This document shows, in pieces, positions 8,626 to 16,780 of a stretch of DNA of 64,000 nt. Below the pieces are notes generated by a model. That model was not told the DNA's origin, made no database searches, and saw only the letters and a program-made list of their open reading frames with translations. The translations under genes and the position numbers were made by a program. The number at the start of each line of letters is the position of its first letter. Positions within the stretch are counted from its first letter, which is position 1. Origin of the DNA: an uncultured Massilia sp. (GTDB lineage: Bacteria; Pseudomonadota; Gammaproteobacteria; Burkholderiales; Burkholderiaceae_D); contig NZ_CAJYEB010000015.1 of the NCBI RefSeq assembly GCF_913773735.1, positions 1 to 64,000 on the forward strand, given 5' to 3'.

Positions 8626-9343
8626 CCCCGAACCGGCTTTCCGGTTCCGGCTTGCGCGCCATGTAGATGAAGTGCGAACGCAGCAGCGGCACCAGCGCCG
8701 CCAGCGCTTCCGGCAGCAGCCAGGGGAGGCCCGCCAGCGCCCGGCCCAGCGGCGGCGCGAGCACGAGGCTGCGGTACTGGCGCCGCTCGGCCGGCCAGAA
8801 GCGCAGCAGCTCGACGTCGCTGACCTTGCGCACCTGCGGGTTGCGCGGGTTGCCGTAGCGGAAATCGAAGATCATCGTCCAGCCGCCGGGACGCAGCACG
8901 CGCCACATCCCGGCGGCCAGCGCGCGCCGCAGGTCGTCGTCGAGGATCGAGGAAAACACGGTGTTGGCGCTGACCAGGTCCATGCTGTCGTCGTCGAAGG
9001 CGTCCAGGCCGCCCAGGTGCCAGCGCACGCCGTGCGCGGTGCGGGTGCGCGCGTGGTCGAGGCGGTCGGGCTGCAGCTCGGTGCCGGCCAGGTGGGCGGG
9101 CGTGGCGCCCCAGTCGATCAGCTGGCGCAGGAAGCCGCCGTTGCCGCAGCCGACGTCGAGCGCGCGCACGGACGACAGGTCGCGCCCGACGGTGGCCGCC
9201 AGCAGCTCGGCCAGCGTGCGCGTGCGCGCCGCCGCCTGGTGCACGATCTCGGGCCGGTGCCAGGCGTAGCGGGCGAGGGCGGCGCCGCCATGCCACTGGC
9301 GGTAGACCTGCTTGATGCGATCCTGCTCGGCCTGCTCGTTCAT
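8621..9343 (-). CDS. class I SAM-dependent methyltransferase
   Basis: This 240-residue Rossmann-fold methyltransferase has motif I VRALDVGCGNGGFLRQL, a motif II region at LAGTELQPDRLDHAR, an acidic LDAFDDDSMDLVSANTVFSSI and motif post-II VLRPGGWTMIFDFRYGNPRNPQ. The C-terminus has a hydrophobic PWLLPEALAALVPLLRSHFIYMARK segment. The start at ATG 9343 (MNEQAEQDRIKQVYRQWHGG) is preferred over 9373. The substrate cannot be told; the fold is related to UbiE/ubiquinone-type and small-molecule methyltransferases. It stands alone on the minus strand between gshA and gshB. Confidence 0.8.
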   Translation of the reverse strand: MNEQAEQDRIKQVYRQWHGGAALARYAWHRPEIVHQAAARTRTLAELLAATVGRDLSSVRALDVGCGNGGFLRQLIDWGATPAHLAGTELQPDRLDHARTRTAHGVRWHLGGLDAFDDDSMDLVSANTVFSSILDDDLRRALAAGMWRVLRPGGWTMIFDFRYGNPRNPQVRKVSDVELLRFWPAERRQYRSLVLAPPLGRALAGLPWLLPEALAALVPLLRSHFIYMARKPEPESRFGV

Positions 9344-9522
9344 GGCGGCTCCTCCTCGCTCGCATCTTCCCAAGCGCGCCGCGTGGCCGCTTGAGGGGAC
9401 GCAAATGCGGTCCGAATAGATGACTTTTTGCCAAGGGGCATCTGCCGGCCGGCGCTGGCCGGCTTTTCGCGGCCATCCGCGTTTCCGGCTAAAATCCAGG
9501 TATTGCCCCGACTGGAACCATC

Positions 9523-10470
9523 ATGAAAATCGCTTTTCTCGCCGATCCGCTGTCCGGCTTCAAGATCTACAAGGACTCGACCTTCGCGATGATGCGCGAG
9601 GCCGCCCGCCGCGGCCACCGCATCTATGCGTTCGAACAGCGCCACCTGGTGCTCGACCGGGGCGTCGTGACCGCCGAGGCGACCGAGATCACGCTGACCG
9701 GCGACCCGGACGACTGGTACGTCGAAGGCGAGACCGCCACGGTGCGCCTGTCCGAGTTCGATGCCGTCATCCAGCGCAAGGATCCGCCGTTCGACATGGA
9801 GTACGTGTACGGGACGTACCTGCTGGAACAGGCCGAGCGCCAGGGCGCGCGCGTGATCAACAAGCCGCAGGCGATCCGCGACCACAACGAGAAGCTGGCG
9901 ATCGCCCAGTTCAGCGACTTCACCTCGCCGACGCTGGTGTCGTCCTCGCCCACGCAGCTGCGCGCCTTCCATGCCGAGCACGACGACGTGATCTTCAAGC
10001 CGCTCGACGGCATGGGCGGCGCCGGCATCTTCCGCGTCAAGGACGACGGCCTGAACCTGGGCTCGATCATCGAGACCCTGACCGACAACGGCGCGCGCAC
10101 GATCATGGCCCAGAAGTACATCCCGGCCATCGTCAAGGGCGACAAGCGCGTGCTGGTCATCGACGGCAAGCCGGTGCCGTTCGTGCTGGCGCGCATCCCG
10201 CAGGGCGGCGAAGTGCGCGGCAACCTGGCCGCCGGCGGCCTCGGCGTGGCCCAGCCGATCTCGGCGCGCGAGCGCGAGATCGCGGAAAGCGTCGGGCCGG
10301 TACTGGCCGCACGCGGCCTGTTGCTGGTAGGATTGGATGTGATCGGCGATTTCCTGACCGAGGTGAATGTCACCAGCCCCACCTGCTTCCAGGAGATCGC
10401 CGACCAGACTGGGTTCGACGTGGCGGCGATGTTCATCGATGCCGTCGAGCGCCAGGTAACGGGACAATGA
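9523..10470 (+). CDS. gshB: glutathione synthase
   Basis: This 315-residue ATP-grasp enzyme joins glycine to gamma-glutamylcysteine. The N-terminal MKIAFLADPLSGFKIYKDSTFAMM, the MDPPFDMEYVY-type motif (here KDPPFDMEYVYGTYLLE), INKPQAIRDHNEKL, DVIFKPLDGMGGAGIFRV and GLDVIGDFLTEVNVTSPTC are all present. Its stop is one base before the start of the EIIA gene, so glutathione and PTS genes form one transcript, a common arrangement in betaproteobacteria. Confidence 0.95.
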   Translation: MKIAFLADPLSGFKIYKDSTFAMMREAARRGHRIYAFEQRHLVLDRGVVTAEATEITLTGDPDDWYVEGETATVRLSEFDAVIQRKDPPFDMEYVYGTYLLEQAERQGARVINKPQAIRDHNEKLAIAQFSDFTSPTLVSSSPTQLRAFHAEHDDVIFKPLDGMGGAGIFRVKDDGLNLGSIIETLTDNGARTIMAQKYIPAIVKGDKRVLVIDGKPVPFVLARIPQGGEVRGNLAAGGLGVAQPISAREREIAESVGPVLAARGLLLVGLDVIGDFLTEVNVTSPTCFQEIADQTGFDVAAMFIDAVERQVTGQ

Positions 10471-10471
10471 C

Positions 10472-10876
10472 ATGGTAGGCATCCTGCTGATGACCCACGC
10501 ACCGCTGGGCCAGGCATTCATCGCGGCGGTCGCGCACGTGTTCCGCGGCCCGACCGAACGCTTCGAGGCGATCGACGTCACGGCGGACCAGGACACGAAC
10601 GAGATCAACGCGCTCGCCAAGGGCGCGATCCAGCGCCTGGACGACGGCGACGGCGTGCTCGTCATCACCGACGTCAAGGGCGGCACGCCGTCCAACTGCT
10701 GCAACTGCCTGGCCAGTCCGGGCCACGTGGAAGTCATCGCCGGCATCAGCCTGCCGATGCTGCTGCGGGCCATCACCTACCGCCAGGACACCCTCGACGT
10801 CGTCGTCGAGATGGCGCTGGCGGGGGCGCAGAACGGCGCGGTACGGGTCGACAACAGGATCCGGGTCGGCTCCTAG
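10472..10876 (+). CDS. PTS EIIA component, mannose/fructose (ManX) type
   Basis: This 134-residue protein starts MVGILLMTHAPLGQAF; His9 is the predicted phosphorylation site of the EIIA-Man fold. VLVITDVKGGTPSNCCNCLA is the conserved D-x-x-G-G-[ST]-P loop. It would take phosphate from HPr, encoded 46 bases downstream. No EIIB, EIIC or EIID gene is nearby, so a regulatory rather than a sugar-transport role is likely, as proposed for similar betaproteobacterial clusters. Confidence 0.88.
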   Translation: MVGILLMTHAPLGQAFIAAVAHVFRGPTERFEAIDVTADQDTNEINALAKGAIQRLDDGDGVLVITDVKGGTPSNCCNCLASPGHVEVIAGISLPMLLRAITYRQDTLDVVVEMALAGAQNGAVRVDNRIRVGS

Positions 10877-10922
10877 CCACCCATCGAACCACAACAACGA
10901 GCGGGCAGACCATTCGCAACCT

Positions 10923-11192
10923 ATGATTCAGCAAGAACTCGAGATTATCAACAAGCTGGGCCTGCACGCCCGCGCCTCCGCCAAATTCACCCAGCTGGCC
11001 GCGAAATTCCAGAGCGACGTCTGGCTCGCCCGCAACGGGCGCCGCATCAACGCCAAGTCGATCATGGGCGTCATGATGCTGGCCGCCGGCAAGGGCGCCA
11101 GGGTCACGCTGGAAGCCGACGGTCCCGACGAACAGCAGTGCATCGAGGCCCTTGCCGCCCTGATCAACGACAAGTTCGGCGAAGGCGAATAA
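10923..11192 (+). CDS. ptsH: phosphocarrier protein HPr
   Basis: This 89-residue protein carries the active-site NKLGLHARASAKF with His15, and Ser46 in the NAKSIMGVMML helix, where HPr kinase acts when it is present. The N-terminal extension is minimal (MIQQELEI). It lies between the EIIA and EI genes. The EI gene begins 41 bases after its stop. No HPr kinase gene is in this window. Confidence 0.95.
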   Translation: MIQQELEIINKLGLHARASAKFTQLAAKFQSDVWLARNGRRINAKSIMGVMMLAAGKGARVTLEADGPDEQQCIEALAALINDKFGEGE

Positions 11193-11233
11193 TGCCCGAG
11201 TTTAGGGCCGGCCGTTTCCACCCTGGAGCCCCG

Positions 11234-12991
11234 ATGGCAGCGTTCACATTGCACGGCATTCCCGTCTCGCGCGGGATCTCGATCGGACGCGCGCACCTGC
11301 TCACGCCGGCCGCGCTCGACGTCAAGCACTACCTGGTGCCGGAAGAGCAGGTCGAGGCCGAGGTGGCGCGCCTGCAGCACGCGTTCGCCGAGGTGCACCG
11401 CGAACTGCAGGAACTGTGGACCGAATTGCCGAAGGATGCCCCGACCGAGCTGGGCGCCTTCATCGACGTCCACGTGCTGATCCTGTCCGACCCGATGATC
11501 TCCGAGGCGCCGCTGGACATCATCCGCTCGCGCCACTACAACGCCGAATGGGCGCTGGTCACCCAGATCGACGAGCTGTCGGCGCAGTTCGACGAGATCG
11601 AGGATCCCTACCTGCGCGAGCGCAAGCAGGACATCCAGCAGGTCGCCGAGCGCGTGCTGAAGGTGCTGATGGGCACCGAGCTGCATGCGCCGCCGCCGGC
11701 GCCGCCGGGCGAGGACCACTTCCAGCCGCAGATGATCGTGGTCGCCCACGACATCTCGCCGGCCGACATGCTGGCCTTCCGCGACCGCTCCTTCGTCGGC
11801 TTCGTCACCGACGTCGGCGGCCAGAACTCGCACACGGCGATCGTCGCGCGCAGCCTGGACATCCCGGCCGCCGTCGGCATGAGCCAGGCCTCGCGCCTGA
11901 TCGAGCAGGACGACTGGGTGATCGTGGACGGCGACGCCGGCGTCGTCATCGCCAACCCGAGCGCGCTGGTGCTGGAGCAGTACCGCGCCAAGCAGACCGC
12001 GCTGATGAAGGCGCGCAAGCGCCTGCTCAAGCTGAAGAAGACGCCGGCCGTGACGAAGGACGGCACCGCGATCGCGCTGCTGGCCAACATCGAGCTGCCG
12101 GACGACTGCGGTCCGGCGCTGGAGGCGGGCGCCGCCGGCGTGGGCCTGTTCCGTTCCGAATTCCTGTTCATGGGCCGCGGCGCCCAGGGCCTGCGCGTGC
12201 CGGACGAGGACGAGCAGTTCGAGCAGTACCGCAAGGCCGTGCTGGCGATGAAGGGCCGGCCCGTCACCATCCGCACGCTCGACGTCGGCGCCGACAAGCC
12301 GCTCGACCAGGCCGAGCACACGGCGCTGAACCCGGCGCTGGGCCTGCGCGCGATCCGCTACTGCCTGGCCGAGCCGCAGATGTTCCTGGCCCAGCTGCGC
12401 GCGATCCTGCGCGCATCAAGCTTCGGCAAGGTGCGCATCCTGATCCCGATGCTGGCGCACGCGTTCGAGATCGACCAGACCTTGACCATGATCGCGCAGG
12501 CCAAGCAGCAGCTGCGCGAACAGCACGTCAAGTTCGACGAGGCGATCGAGGTCGGCGCCATGATCGAGATCCCGGCCGCGGCGCTGGCGCTGCCGATGTT
12601 CGTCAAGCGCCTGGATTTCCTGTCGATCGGCACCAACGACCTGATCCAGTACACGCTGGCCATCGACCGCGTCGACTACGAGGTGGCGCACCTGTACAAT
12701 CCGCTGCACCCGGCCGTGCTGCAACTGATCGCGATGACCATCGACGCCGGCCGCAAGGCGGGCATCGACGTCGCCGTGTGCGGCGAGATGGCGGGCGACG
12801 TCAAGCTCACGCGCCTGCTGCTGGGCATGGGCCTGCGCGAATTCTCGATGCATCCGGCCCAGCTGCTGGCGGTCAAGCAGGAAATCCTGGCCAGCGACCT
12901 GGAAACGCTGGTGCCGCGCACCAGGCGCATCCTGCGCGCGATGGAGCCGGCGGCGATCGCCGACGCCGTCGAGCAGCTGCAAACCCTGTAA
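11234..12991 (+). CDS. ptsI: phosphoenolpyruvate-protein phosphotransferase (Enzyme I)
   Basis: This 585-residue Enzyme I takes phosphate from PEP and passes it to HPr. From the N-terminus: HPr-binding and swivelling domain, the active site [12 protein letters not shown] with His200, then the PEP-binding TIM barrel with [40 protein letters not shown] and CGEMAG. There is no GAF domain, so it is PtsI-like rather than PtsP. ATG 11234 follows GGAG. It is the last gene of the gshB-EIIA-ptsH-ptsI run. Confidence 0.95.
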   Translation: MAAFTLHGIPVSRGISIGRAHLLTPAALDVKHYLVPEEQVEAEVARLQHAFAEVHRELQELWTELPKDAPTELGAFIDVHVLILSDPMISEAPLDIIRSRHYNAEWALVTQIDELSAQFDEIEDPYLRERKQDIQQVAERVLKVLMGTELHAPPPAPPGEDHFQPQMIVVAHDISPADMLAFRDRSFVGFVTDVGGQNSHTAIVARSLDIPAAVGMSQASRLIEQDDWVIVDGDAGVVIANPSALVLEQYRAKQTALMKARKRLLKLKKTPAVTKDGTAIALLANIELPDDCGPALEAGAAGVGLFRSEFLFMGRGAQGLRVPDEDEQFEQYRKAVLAMKGRPVTIRTLDVGADKPLDQAEHTALNPALGLRAIRYCLAEPQMFLAQLRAILRASSFGKVRILIPMLAHAFEIDQTLTMIAQAKQQLREQHVKFDEAIEVGAMIEIPAAALALPMFVKRLDFLSIGTNDLIQYTLAIDRVDYEVAHLYNPLHPAVLQLIAMTIDAGRKAGIDVAVCGEMAGDVKLTRLLLGMGLREFSMHPAQLLAVKQEILASDLETLVPRTRRILRAMEPAAIADAVEQLQTL

Positions 12992-13006
12992 ATCATTTTG
13001 CCGTAC

Positions 13007-13036
13007 GCGCCGCGCGGGCCATGGCCTGCGCGGCGC
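13007..13036. promoter_or_regulatory. 30-base near-perfect palindrome between ptsI and metX
   Basis: GCGCCGCGCGGGCC directly followed by ATGGCCTGCGCGGCGC reads as an inverted repeat with a single G/T wobble. It begins 16 bases after the ptsI stop and ends 20 bases before the metX start. There is no U-tract, so it is not a classical terminator; it could be an mRNA stability hairpin, a weak attenuator or a protein site. Confidence 0.5.
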
Positions 13037-13055
13037 CACCATAACAACGAGTCTC

Positions 13056-14201
13056 ATGGGATCCCTTGGAATAGTCTCCCCCCAGGCGATGCATTTCGCC
13101 GAGCCGCTGCGCCTGCAGAGCGGCGCCGCCATCGGCGACTACACGCTGATGTACGAAACCTACGGCACGCTGAACGCCGACCGCTCGAACGCCGTGCTGG
13201 TCTGCCACGCGCTGAACGCCTCGCACCACGTGGCCGGCCACTACGCCGAGCCGAAGAGCGCCGGCTGGTGGGACAACATGGTCGGGCCGGGCAAGCCGCT
13301 CGACACCGACCGTTTCTTCGTCATCGGCATCAACAACCTGGGGTCCTGCTTCGGCTCGACCGGGCCGATGCACGTCAATCCCGCCACCGGCAAGCCCTAC
13401 GGCGCCGCCTTCCCCGTGGTGACGGTGGAAGACTGGGTCGCCGCGCAGGCGCGCCTGGCCGACCGCCTCGGCATCGACCGGTTTGCCGCCGTGATGGGCG
13501 GCTCGCTGGGCGGCATGCAGGCGCTGGCCTGGAGCATCATGTTCCCGGAGCGCCTGCGCCACTGCATCGTGATCGCCTCCACGCCCAAGCTGTCGGCCCA
13601 GAACATCGCCTTCAACGACGTCGCGCGCCAGGCCATCCTGACCGACCCGGACTACCGCGGCGGCGACTTCTACGAGCACGGCGTGGTGCCGAAGAACGGC
13701 CTGAAGGTGGCGCGCATGGTCGGCCACATCACCTACCTGTCGAACGACGACATGGCGGAGAAGTTCGGCCGTAAACTCCGCAATGCGGCCGAGACCAACG
13801 ACTACAAGTTCGACTTCGGCATCGACTTCGAGATCGAATCCTACCTGCGCTACCAGGGCGACAAATTCTCGGAATACTTCGACGCCAATACCTACCTCCT
13901 GATCACCAAGGCGCTGGACTACTTCGACCCGGCGCGCGAGCACGGCGGCAGCCTGGCCAAGGCGCTGGAAAACACCCGCGCCAACTACCTGATCGCCTCG
14001 TTCACCACCGACTGGCGTTTCGCGCCGGAGCGCAGCCGCGAGATCGTGGAGGCGCTGCTGGTCAACCGCCGCAAGGTCACCTACGCCGAGATCGACGCGC
14101 CGCACGGCCACGACGCCTTCCTGCTGGAAGACGCGCGCTACATGAACATCGTGCGCGCCTACTACGAACGGATCTGGGAAGAATGCAAGGAGGCGCCATG
14201 A
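13056..14201 (+). CDS. metX: homoserine O-acyltransferase MetX
   Basis: This 381-residue alpha/beta hydrolase activates homoserine for methionine synthesis. Visible are [14 protein letters not shown], the oxyanion/substrate region [11 protein letters not shown], the nucleophile elbow [13 protein letters not shown], the acid in [10 protein letters not shown] and the base in [12 protein letters not shown]. It is annotated in the family as homoserine O-acetyltransferase, but many betaproteobacterial members with the SCFGSTGP form have been assigned to the succinyl-CoA-using group, so the acyl donor is uncertain. Its stop overlaps the metW start by four bases (ATGA). Confidence 0.93.
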   Translation: MGSLGIVSPQAMHFAEPLRLQSGAAIGDYTLMYETYGTLNADRSNAVLVCHALNASHHVAGHYAEPKSAGWWDNMVGPGKPLDTDRFFVIGINNLGSCFGSTGPMHVNPATGKPYGAAFPVVTVEDWVAAQARLADRLGIDRFAAVMGGSLGGMQALAWSIMFPERLRHCIVIASTPKLSAQNIAFNDVARQAILTDPDYRGGDFYEHGVVPKNGLKVARMVGHITYLSNDDMAEKFGRKLRNAAETNDYKFDFGIDFEIESYLRYQGDKFSEYFDANTYLLITKALDYFDPAREHGGSLAKALENTRANYLIASFTTDWRFAPERSREIVEALLVNRRKVTYAEIDAPHGHDAFLLEDARYMNIVRAYYERIWEECKEAP

Positions 14202-14815
14202 AATTCGAAGATTTGAACACGCTGCGCCCCGACCTGGCGTTCATCGCCGACTGGGTCGAGCAGGGCTCGCACGTGCTGGACGTGGGCTGCGGCGACGGCG
14301 CCATGCTGCGCTACCTGGAAACCGGCAAGGGCTGCACCGGCTACGGCGTCGAGATCGCCGACGACAAGGTCCTGGAAAGCACCCAGCGCGGCATCGACGT
14401 GATCCAGCACGACATGGAGCAGGGCCTGGACCTGTTCGCCGACGACGCCTTCGACATGGTGCTGTGCCTGTCCTCGCTGCAGATGATGCAGCACGTCGAG
14501 GCGCGCCTGCGCGACATCGTCCGCGTGGGAAAGGAAGCCATCGTGTCCTTCCCCAACTTCGCCTACTGGCCGCACCGCGCCGCGCTGCTCAAGGGCCGCA
14601 TGCCGGTCTCGCGCACGCTGCCGTACCAGTGGTTCGACACGCCCAACGTGCGCTATGCCACGATCCACGACTTCAAGGACCTGGCCGAGAAATGCGGCCT
14701 CGAAGTCCTGGAGTACGTGGCGCTGGCCGAGGGCAGGCTGGTTTCCTTCCTGCCCAACCTGCGCGGCAGCCTGGCGGTGTTCAGGCTGCGCAAGAAGGAC
14801 CTGGTCGTCGGCTGA
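14198..14815 (+). CDS. metW: methionine biosynthesis protein MetW
   Basis: This 205-residue SAM-methyltransferase-fold protein starts [20 protein letters not shown]. Motif I is [16 protein letters not shown], and [15 protein letters not shown] and [18 protein letters not shown] are typical MetW stretches. MetW partners MetX in methionine synthesis; its own catalytic role is not established. The four-base overlap with metX implies translational coupling. Confidence 0.93.
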   Translation: MKFEDLNTLRPDLAFIADWVEQGSHVLDVGCGDGAMLRYLETGKGCTGYGVEIADDKVLESTQRGIDVIQHDMEQGLDLFADDAFDMVLCLSSLQMMQHVEARLRDIVRVGKEAIVSFPNFAYWPHRAALLKGRMPVSRTLPYQWFDTPNVRYATIHDFKDLAEKCGLEVLEYVALAEGRLVSFLPNLRGSLAVFRLRKKDLVVG

Positions 14816-14886
14816 TCTATCGTGTGCTGTACGTACGTGCTTTCTGCGAGCATGGCGTCATCAAGAACTCTGCAGGGAAAACGATC

Positions 14887-15810
14887 ATGAACACCTCATC
14901 CATCGTGCGGCGCACCGCTGTCGCGCTGGCGCTGTGCGGCGCCGTCCAGGGCGTGCCCGCGCAGGACAAGCGCGTGGGCCAGGACCAGGTGGTGCAGGAC
15001 GGCATCGTCCTCAAGCCCATCGAGCGCGATTCGATCAAGGCGCGCTGGCGCGACTTCACGGCGCCGGAAAAGGCCATCAACGAACAGTCGGCCCAGCAGT
15101 ACCTGGCCCTGCTGTCGCAGGCGCGCGAAAAGGGCGTGCTGGTGCCGGAATCCGACCCGCAGGTCAAGCGCCTGCGCGCCATCGCCCAGCGCATCATCCC
15201 GAACACGGCGCGCTGGAACGCCAGCGCGCAGGGCTGGAAGTGGCAGGTCAATCTGCTCAAGTCCAACGAGGTGAACGCGTTCTGCATGCCGGGCGGACGC
15301 ATCGCCTTCTATACCGGCATCATCGACAAGCTGAACCTGACCGACGACGAGATCGCCGCCGTCATGGGCCACGAGATCGCGCACGCGCTGCGCGAGCATG
15401 GCCGCGAGCGCCAGAGCAAGGCCACCACCACCGGCCTCGTCACGCAGCTCGGCGGCGCGCTGTTCTCGGCCTGGTCCGGCTACGACGTCCGCGGCCTGGC
15501 GAATACGGCCGGCCAGCTCTACGTGCTGAAGTTCTCGCGCGACGAGGAACGCGAGGCCGACCTGGTCGGCCTGGACATCGCCGCGCGCTCCGGCTACGAC
15601 CCGCGCGCCGGCATCGCGCTGTGGAACAAGATGGCGGCGCTGGACGGCCGCGGCGCGCCGCCCGAGCTGCTGTCCACGCACCCGGGCGGGGCCAACCGCA
15701 TCGAACAGATCCAGGACCACATGAACGTACTGCTGCCGCTGTACGCGCGCACCAAGGGCACCTCGGTCGACCGCCTGCCGGCCTACCGCGGCAACGTCGC
15801 GTCGAGGTAG
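14887..15810 (+). CDS. M48 family metallopeptidase, periplasmic
   Basis: This 307-residue protein has a predicted signal peptide (MNTSSIVRRTAVALALCGAVQGVPAQ). It carries the zinc motif HEIAH at residues 162-166 (VMGHEIAHALREHG) and the third ligand in EREADLVGLD. MPGGRIAFYTGI is also conserved in this clade. LLSTHPGGANRIEQI near the C-terminus is typical of LoiP/BepA-like envelope proteases. It has no membrane-spanning HtpX helices, so it should act as a soluble or lipid-anchored quality-control protease of the periplasm. The long upstream open frame is a shadow of metW; ATG 14887 follows AGGGAAA. Confidence 0.88.
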   Translation: MNTSSIVRRTAVALALCGAVQGVPAQDKRVGQDQVVQDGIVLKPIERDSIKARWRDFTAPEKAINEQSAQQYLALLSQAREKGVLVPESDPQVKRLRAIAQRIIPNTARWNASAQGWKWQVNLLKSNEVNAFCMPGGRIAFYTGIIDKLNLTDDEIAAVMGHEIAHALREHGRERQSKATTTGLVTQLGGALFSAWSGYDVRGLANTAGQLYVLKFSRDEEREADLVGLDIAARSGYDPRAGIALWNKMAALDGRGAPPELLSTHPGGANRIEQIQDHMNVLLPLYARTKGTSVDRLPAYRGNVASR

Positions 15811-15817
15811 GGAACGG

Positions 15818-16774
15818 ATGGCGCGTTTCGTCCGCAAGGGCCACCAGGCCGCCGCCAATGCCGTCGTCCCGCTGCCGCTGCGCGACGGCGTGGCGCCCAG
15901 CTACCTGTGGATCACCGAGGACCGCGCCGGCGGCATGCTGGCCTTCCTCGAGGAGCGCTTCGGCGCGGTCGGCGGGCCGTCCTGGGCGGAGCGCCTGGCG
16001 CGTGGCGACGTCGTCGACGCCAGGGGAGACCGGCTGCACGCCGCCAGCCACGTGCGCCAGGGCATGCGCATCTGGTACTACCGCGAACTGGATGCCGAGA
16101 CGCCGATCCCGTTCGAGGAACGGGTATTGTTCCGCGACGCGCACCTGCTGGTGGTCGACAAGCCGCACTTCCTGCCGATGATCCCGACCGGCAGGTTCCT
16201 GCACGAGACGCTGCTGGTGCGCCTCAAGCGCAAGCTGGACCTGCCGCACCTGACCCCGATCCACCGCCTCGACCGCGAGACGGCCGGCGTGGTGATCTTC
16301 TCGCACAACCCGGAGACGCGCGGGACCTACCAGTCGATGTTCCAGAAACGCAGCATCCGCAAGGTCTACGAGGCGCTGGCGCCGGCGCTGGAAGGCCGCG
16401 AATTCCCCTTCACCTACCGCAGCCGCATGGTGGACGGCGACAAGTTCTTCGTCATGAAGGAAGAGGAGGGCGCGCCGAATTCCGAGACGTTCGTCGAACT
16501 GCTCGAGCGCCGCGGCAAGCTGGCGCGCTACCGCCTGCACCCGCACACGGGACGCAAGCACCAGTTGCGCCTGCACCTGGCCTCGCTGGGCGCGCCGATC
16601 CTGAACGACGCCTTCTATCCGGTCGCGCTGCCGTGCAAGGGCGACGACTTCTCGGCGCCGCTGCAGTTGCTGGCGCGCGCGATCGCCTTCGAGGATCCGC
16701 TCACCGGAGAGACGCGCAGCTTCGCCAGCGCGCGCACGCTGGACTGGCCGGTCGCGGCCGGTCCGGCCGAGTGA
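15818..16774 (+). CDS. RluA-family pseudouridine synthase
   Basis: This 318-residue RNA modification enzyme has the catalytic motif HRLDRETAGVVIFS with the aspartate nucleophile, preceded by LLVVDKPHFLPMIPTG and followed by YRLHPHTGRKHQLRLHLASLGAPI. The N-terminus (about 80 residues) is a divergent S4-like or linker part. The PMIPTG form puts it in the subgroup with RluA-like proteins of unknown rRNA or tRNA target. It starts 8 bases after the peptidase stop and is probably co-transcribed with it. It meets the Ig-like gene tail to tail with six bases between stops. Confidence 0.88.
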   Translation: MARFVRKGHQAAANAVVPLPLRDGVAPSYLWITEDRAGGMLAFLEERFGAVGGPSWAERLARGDVVDARGDRLHAASHVRQGMRIWYYRELDAETPIPFEERVLFRDAHLLVVDKPHFLPMIPTGRFLHETLLVRLKRKLDLPHLTPIHRLDRETAGVVIFSHNPETRGTYQSMFQKRSIRKVYEALAPALEGREFPFTYRSRMVDGDKFFVMKEEEGAPNSETFVELLERRGKLARYRLHPHTGRKHQLRLHLASLGAPILNDAFYPVALPCKGDDFSAPLQLLARAIAFEDPLTGETRSFASARTLDWPVAAGPAE

Positions 16775-16780
16775 CGGTGT

